A stretch of 8,774 nucleotides of DNA, taken from NCBI GenBank assembly GCA_045112425.1, contig JBGUHV010000133.1, positions 1-8,774 of the forward strand, written 5' to 3'. The translations under genes were made by a program, and so were the position numbers. Positions 6,305 to 8,774 of the stretch are shown here, piece by piece. The number at the start of each line of letters is the position of its first letter. Within the stretch, counting starts at the first letter, position 1. A model generated the notes under the pieces. The model was given only the letters and a program-made list of their open reading frames with translations. It ran no database searches and was not told where the DNA came from. This DNA comes from CAG-103 sp045112425 (GTDB lineage Bacteria > Bacillota > Clostridia > Oscillospirales > Oscillospiraceae).

Positions 6305-7203
6305 GCAGAGAATTGGAAAAATGCCAGCTGGTCGAGCAGAGCATCAGCAAAAAGTTCCGAAAGACGATCTGGCGGCCGTTTATCAACGCAGTCAAGCAGT
6401 ATGAGCTGATCCAGGCGGGAGACCGGATCGCCGTCTGTATCTCCGGCGGCAAGGACTCTTTTCTGGACGCCAAGCTCCTCCAGATGCTGCAGCGCCACAG
6501 CGATGTGCCGTTTGAATTGGTGTTTCTCGTGATGGACCCGGGCTATAACGAATTTAACCGGCAGAAAGTCGAGGACAACGCGAAGCTGCTGAACATCCCG
6601 ATCCAGATCTTCGATACCGATATTTTTGATGTGACCGCTTCGGTCGGCGGCTCGCCCTGCTATCTCTGCGCGAGGATGCGCCGGGGGTATCTGTACAGCA
6701 AGGCCAAAGAGCTCGGCTGCAACAAGATTGCGCTGGGACATCATCTCAACGACGTGCTGGAAACCGTGCTCATGAGCATGTTTTACGGCTCGCAGCTTCA
6801 GGGGATGGCGCCGAAGCTGCACAGCACCAACTTTGCGGGCATGACCCTGATCCGCCCGCTCTATTGCGTCCGCGAGGAGGACATCCTCGCCTGGAAGCGG
6901 TATAACGGGCTGGATTTCATCCAGTGCGCCTGCCGCTTTACGGAGAATTGCTCCCTGCCCGATGACGACAGCGGCGGCAGCAAGCGCAAGGAGATGAAGA
7001 TCCTGATCCGCAATCTGAAGAAAACCAACCCCAACATCGAAACCAGCATGTTCAACGCCATTCACGCCGTACACATCGACACCTTCCCGGGGTACAAATC
7101 CGACGGCGAAAGGCACAGCTTTCTGGAGAGATTTCAAGAGGAAGTAAAAATGTCAGATTCGGGGGAAGAACTTCCAATACAAATGAAGGAGAACAGACTA
7201 TGA
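6301..7203 (+). CDS. TtcA-family tRNA thiolation ATPase (PP-loop, Fe-S)
   Basis: 300-residue cytosolic N-type ATP pyrophosphatase. Residues 48-53 are the PP-loop SGGKDS, which activates a tRNA base by adenylation. Further motifs are the CxxC pair Cys120/Cys123 in PCYLCARMRRG, LGHHLND (145-151) and downstream cysteines 209, 211 and 217. TtcA proteins use three such cysteines to hold an iron-sulfur cluster that delivers sulfur, making 2-thiocytidine at tRNA position 32. Length fits the family. Motif content supports TtcA-family membership, but the base modified here is not certain, so no symbol is given. The start overlaps tcdA's stop by ATGA and the end overlaps the B3/B4 gene by ATGA. The upstream rhodanese-TusA-DsrE protein is a plausible sulfur donor. 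Confidence 0.88.
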   Translation: MSRELEKCQLVEQSISKKFRKTIWRPFINAVKQYELIQAGDRIAVCISGGKDSFLDAKLLQMLQRHSDVPFELVFLVMDPGYNEFNRQKVEDNAKLLNIPIQIFDTDIFDVTASVGGSPCYLCARMRRGYLYSKAKELGCNKIALGHHLNDVLETVLMSMFYGSQLQGMAPKLHSTNFAGMTLIRPLYCVREEDILAWKRYNGLDFIQCACRFTENCSLPDDDSGGSKRKEMKILIRNLKKTNPNIETSMFNAIHAVHIDTFPGYKSDGERHSFLERFQEEVKMSDSGEELPIQMKENRL

Positions 7204-7877
7204 ACTTTTATGTGGAACAGGCAGTTTTGGACGCGGGTGTGAAGATCCTGTTTGCAGCGGTATATGGGATCGACAATCACGGCGAGGACCCGGAATGGGC
7301 TGCCTATCGGGAAAAGCGGCTGGAGGAACTGTATGCGGAATATGAGCCCCTGGAGGTCCACGACGACCCGATCCTGGAGGGCTTCAACATCCTCCACGAC
7401 CGTACCGGCGTCAAGCGCCGCAAGAACATCCCCGCGAGCGAGAACCTCATCAAGCTCCTGAAAAAAAACCACGGCATGTTCTACATCAACCAGGCCGTGG
7501 ATATCTATAATCTCATCTCGCTGGAGAGCAAGCTGGCTCTGGGCGCCCACAACATCGACCGGGCAGACGGAAACATCACCCTGCGCTTTACCGACGGCAG
7601 TGAGCGCTTCGTTCCCATCGGACAGAGCGAGCCGATCCCCGTGGCGGCGCACGAGTACAGCTACTGCGACGACGCAAACGAGGTGCTCTGCCGTCTGGAG
7701 ATCCGTCAGGTGGAGAAGACCAAGGTGGACGAGGACGCGCAGAACATTTTTTACATCGTGCAGGGCAACGACGCCACGCCTGACGCGCTGCTGCGCGAGA
7801 CGGCAGAACGGATCATCGCCTTGACCACCCGCTATTGCGGGGGAAGGGGCGAGGTCATCGTCCCCACAGTCGTATAA
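7200..7877 (+). CDS. B3/B4 tRNA-binding (editing-like) domain protein
   Basis: 225-residue soluble protein with similarity to the B3/B4 domain of phenylalanyl-tRNA synthetase beta chain, the editing site that hydrolyses mischarged tRNA. Typical blocks are the middle segment NQAVDIYNLISLESKLALGA, followed by the NITLRFTDGSERFVPIG region and CDDANEVLCRLE. The catalytic core of a synthetase is absent. Free-standing B3/B4 proteins are common in bacteria and mostly uncharacterised; trans-editing of a mischarged tRNA is possible but inferred. AAGGAG lies 8 bases before the ATG at 7200, which overlaps the TtcA-like stop as ATGA, so co-translation with a tRNA-modifying enzyme is likely. It is the last gene of the plus operon. 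Confidence 0.85.
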   Translation: MNFYVEQAVLDAGVKILFAAVYGIDNHGEDPEWAAYREKRLEELYAEYEPLEVHDDPILEGFNILHDRTGVKRRKNIPASENLIKLLKKNHGMFYINQAVDIYNLISLESKLALGAHNIDRADGNITLRFTDGSERFVPIGQSEPIPVAAHEYSYCDDANEVLCRLEIRQVEKTKVDEDAQNIFYIVQGNDATPDALLRETAERIIALTTRYCGGRGEVIVPTVV

Positions 7878-7916
7878 AAGGACCGCGGAAGCATATTCGC
7901 TTCCGCGGTCCTTTTT
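7876..7916. terminator. Bidirectional intrinsic terminator between convergent genes
   Basis: GGACCGCGGAAGC (7880-7892), loop ATATTC, then the exact complement GCTTCCGCGGTCC (7899-7911): a perfect 13-bp stem. It extends with flanking A and T runs (AAAA 7876-7879, TTTTT 7912-7916) so that a U-tract follows on both strands. It starts at the B3/B4 gene's stop codon and ends 3 bases before the Rrf2 gene's stop, so it serves both transcripts. Confidence 0.95.
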
Positions 7917-7918
7917 GT

Positions 7919-8347
7919 TCAGATGACATAGTCAAAGCTGTCCGGATCTCTGGGGACGAGATCCTGCACGGTGAATTTACTGAGATAGGAACTGACGACT
8001 TCATTCAGTCCTTCCCAAAGAGACAATGTGCGGCAGCCAGCAGCACGGGGACATGGCTTGCTCCCGGCCGAAAGACAAGCTACCGGAGCCAAATCTCCTT
8101 CCGTCGTGCAAAGGACATCCAAAACTTTGATTTGCTCAGCCGGATGACCAAGCCGGTATCCGCCGCCTTTACCCCGCAGTCCCTCCAGAATGCCGACACG
8201 GACGAGCTCTTTCACGATGTTCTCCAGGTATTTTTCCGATATTTCCTGACGTTCAGCGACTTCCTTGAGCGTGACATATCCGTCTCCCTGATTCTCTGCC
8301 AGATCGACAAGAACACGCAGGGCATAACGTCCACGAGTTGAAATCAT
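7919..8347 (-). CDS. Rrf2-family transcriptional regulator with IscR-like cysteine triad
   Basis: 142-residue DNA-binding protein. The N-terminus MISTRGRYALRVLVDLA opens a winged helix, with the recognition segment EISEKYLENIVKELV (35-49) and wing LRGKGGGYRLG (57-67). Three cysteines, C91-x7-C99-x5-C105, match the position of the iron-sulfur ligands of IscR (C92, C98, C104), so a [Fe-S] cluster sensor is likely; Cys80 is a possible extra ligand. Rrf2 members include IscR, NsrR and the cysteine regulator CymR, which represses mccA-mccB in Bacillus. AAGGA 9 bases before the ATG at 8347 supports the start. A CCTATT-N8-AGGTT palindrome over its own -10 box is repeated in the divergent promoter region of the two neighbouring operons, suggesting autorepression and local control. 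Whether it senses Fe-S status or cysteine cannot be told from sequence. Confidence 0.9.
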   Translation of the reverse strand: MISTRGRYALRVLVDLAENQGDGYVTLKEVAERQEISEKYLENIVKELVRVGILEGLRGKGGGYRLGHPAEQIKVLDVLCTTEGDLAPVACLSAGSKPCPRAAGCRTLSLWEGLNEVVSSYLSKFTVQDLVPRDPDSFDYVI

Positions 8348-8367
8348 ATCCTCACTTCCTTGCCTTT

Positions 8368-8388
8368 AACCTATTATACCCCAAGGTT
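8368..8388. promoter_or_regulatory. Candidate Rrf2 autoregulatory operator
   Basis: AACCT and AGGTT form perfect inverted arms separated by 11 bases. Within this, CCTATT-N8-AGGTT (8370-8388) matches the site at 3674-3692 at 11 fixed positions. It overlaps the regulator's own -10 box, a common place for Rrf2 autorepression. Binding is inferred. Confidence 0.5.
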
Positions 8389-8401
8389 GATAGCATTTCA
8401 A
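8373..8401 (-). promoter_or_regulatory. Sigma-A-type promoter of the Rrf2 regulator gene
   Basis: On the minus strand TTGAAA (8401-8396), a 17-base spacer and a perfect TATAAT (8378-8373), with the start expected near 8366, about 20 bases before the ATG. The putative operator covers the -10 box. Confidence 0.82.
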
Positions 8402-8499
8402 GCGAGGAAGCCTTTCAATATCATCATATCTCAACTACAGGCTTGAACAGCTGCGCCGCTTTTGTATCTTTCATTGCAGCTCATGTCTGCTGTACATCT

Positions 8500-8512
8500 G
8501 TACGTACGTACG
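8500..8512. repeat. Short GTAC tandem repeat in the intergenic region
   Basis: Three tandem GTAC units plus one base, self-complementary, with a nearby TGTACA at 8491-8496. It lies 3 bases downstream of the zinc-finger gene's stop. It could form a weak hairpin but has no U-tract and is not a convincing terminator. Apart from this repeat and the Rrf2 promoter, the 168-base gap 8348-8515 shows nothing recognisable. Confidence 0.6.
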
Positions 8513-8515
8513 AAC

Positions 8516-8774
8516 TTAACTCTGGTGCTTGCTCTCGCGCATAAACTTCTGCTCACATTCTCGGGAACAGAACTCCTGATCGGGATTATCAGCAATATAC
8601 GGCTTCATGCACTGCCTGCAAAGTCGGATTGGGTTGTTCTCATCCGTCATCATCAGCGTCAGCATCATTTTAATGTTCATCTGCAGTGAATGGAAATCCC
8701 AGACAAGAGTGGGCCGATCCAGCAGCTCCAGATGAAAGGTCGGAGCGTTGTTCTCGAAAATCGACATGCCTCTT
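8516..8774 (-). CDS. Protein with C-terminal CxxC...CxxxC zinc-finger (5' part outside window)
   Basis: The reading frame is open to the window edge, so this is probably the C-terminal part of a longer protein; an internal ATG at 8767 has only a modest GAGG-like site. The visible 83 residues after that Met include a hydrophobic, Met-rich segment (LQMNIKMMLTLMM). Then comes LCRQCMKPYIADNPDQEFCSREC, whose four cysteines (50, 53, 67, 71) are spaced C-x2-C-x13-C-x3-C as in small treble-clef-like zinc fingers. It ends in a basic tail and TAA. The family is not recognised with certainty; similar C-termini occur in uncharacterised Firmicute proteins. It lies upstream of the Rrf2 gene on the same strand, but a separate Rrf2 promoter suggests independent transcription. 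Confidence 0.6.
   Translation of the reverse strand, partial: RGMSIFENNAPTFHLELLDRPTLVWDFHSLQMNIKMMLTLMMTDENNPIRLCRQCMKPYIADNPDQEFCSRECEQKFMRESKHQS

Noticed and set aside
6112..7137. Minus-strand open frame of 341 codons opposite the TtcA-like gene
   Set aside because: It is antisense to a gene with clear PP-loop and CxxC motifs; its protein shows no recognisable domain.
7835..8341. Plus-strand open frame of 168 codons over the terminator and opposite the Rrf2 gene
   Set aside because: It would read through a perfect terminator hairpin and is antisense to a clear Rrf2 regulator.
8408..8444. Inverted repeat AAGCCT...AGGCTT upstream of the Rrf2 promoter
   Set aside because: Only 6 bp with a 25-base loop and no U-tract or match to the shared operator; likely chance.

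Overview
The window reads as chromosome of a moderately GC-rich Firmicute, most likely a Clostridia/Oscillospiraceae-type gut anaerobe. This is inferred from strong AGGAG ribosome binding sites, the family set (AGCS symporter, MccA/MccB pair, cysteine-triad Rrf2 regulator, stand-alone rhodanese-TusA-DsrE protein) and tight ATGA gene overlaps. I see no rRNA, tRNA, CRISPR array, insertion sequence or prophage.

Layout. (1) Positions 1-3458, minus strand: a sulfur amino acid operon read right to left, with an AGCS amino acid:cation symporter, mccB (cystathionine gamma-lyase) and mccA (O-acetylserine/cysteine synthase-type PLP enzyme, last few residues outside the window). (2) Positions 3459-3762: a dense divergent control region. 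On the minus strand a consensus promoter drives a leader holding an uncatalogued 38-codon ORF with six Cys codons inside 13 codons, then a 12-bp intrinsic terminator just before the symporter's Shine-Dalgarno. This looks like a cysteine-responsive transcription attenuator. A plus-strand promoter overlaps the minus one so that their -10 boxes coincide. (3) Positions 3763-7877, plus strand: five closely packed genes for a rhodanese-TusA-DsrE sulfurtransferase, a TPR protein, a TcdA-type tRNA dehydratase, a TtcA-type tRNA thiolase and a B3/B4 tRNA-editing-domain protein, ending in a perfect-stem bidirectional terminator. (4) Positions 7919-8347, minus strand: an Rrf2 regulator with an IscR-like cysteine triad and its own consensus promoter. 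(5) Positions 8516-8774, minus strand: the 3' end of a zinc-finger protein of unknown function.

How it fits together. The minus operon would bring in an amino acid and make cysteine by reverse transsulfuration. The plus operon would move persulfide sulfur and modify tRNA. The same interrupted palindrome, CCTATT-N8-AGGTT, occurs in the divergent promoter region and over the Rrf2 gene's own -10 box. The Rrf2 protein is therefore a good candidate to control itself and both operons. The locus appears to have two regulatory layers: Rrf2 repression of initiation, and cysteine-codon attenuation of the biosynthesis/transport arm. The attenuator and the shared operator are the most novel content here; both rest on sequence inspection only.
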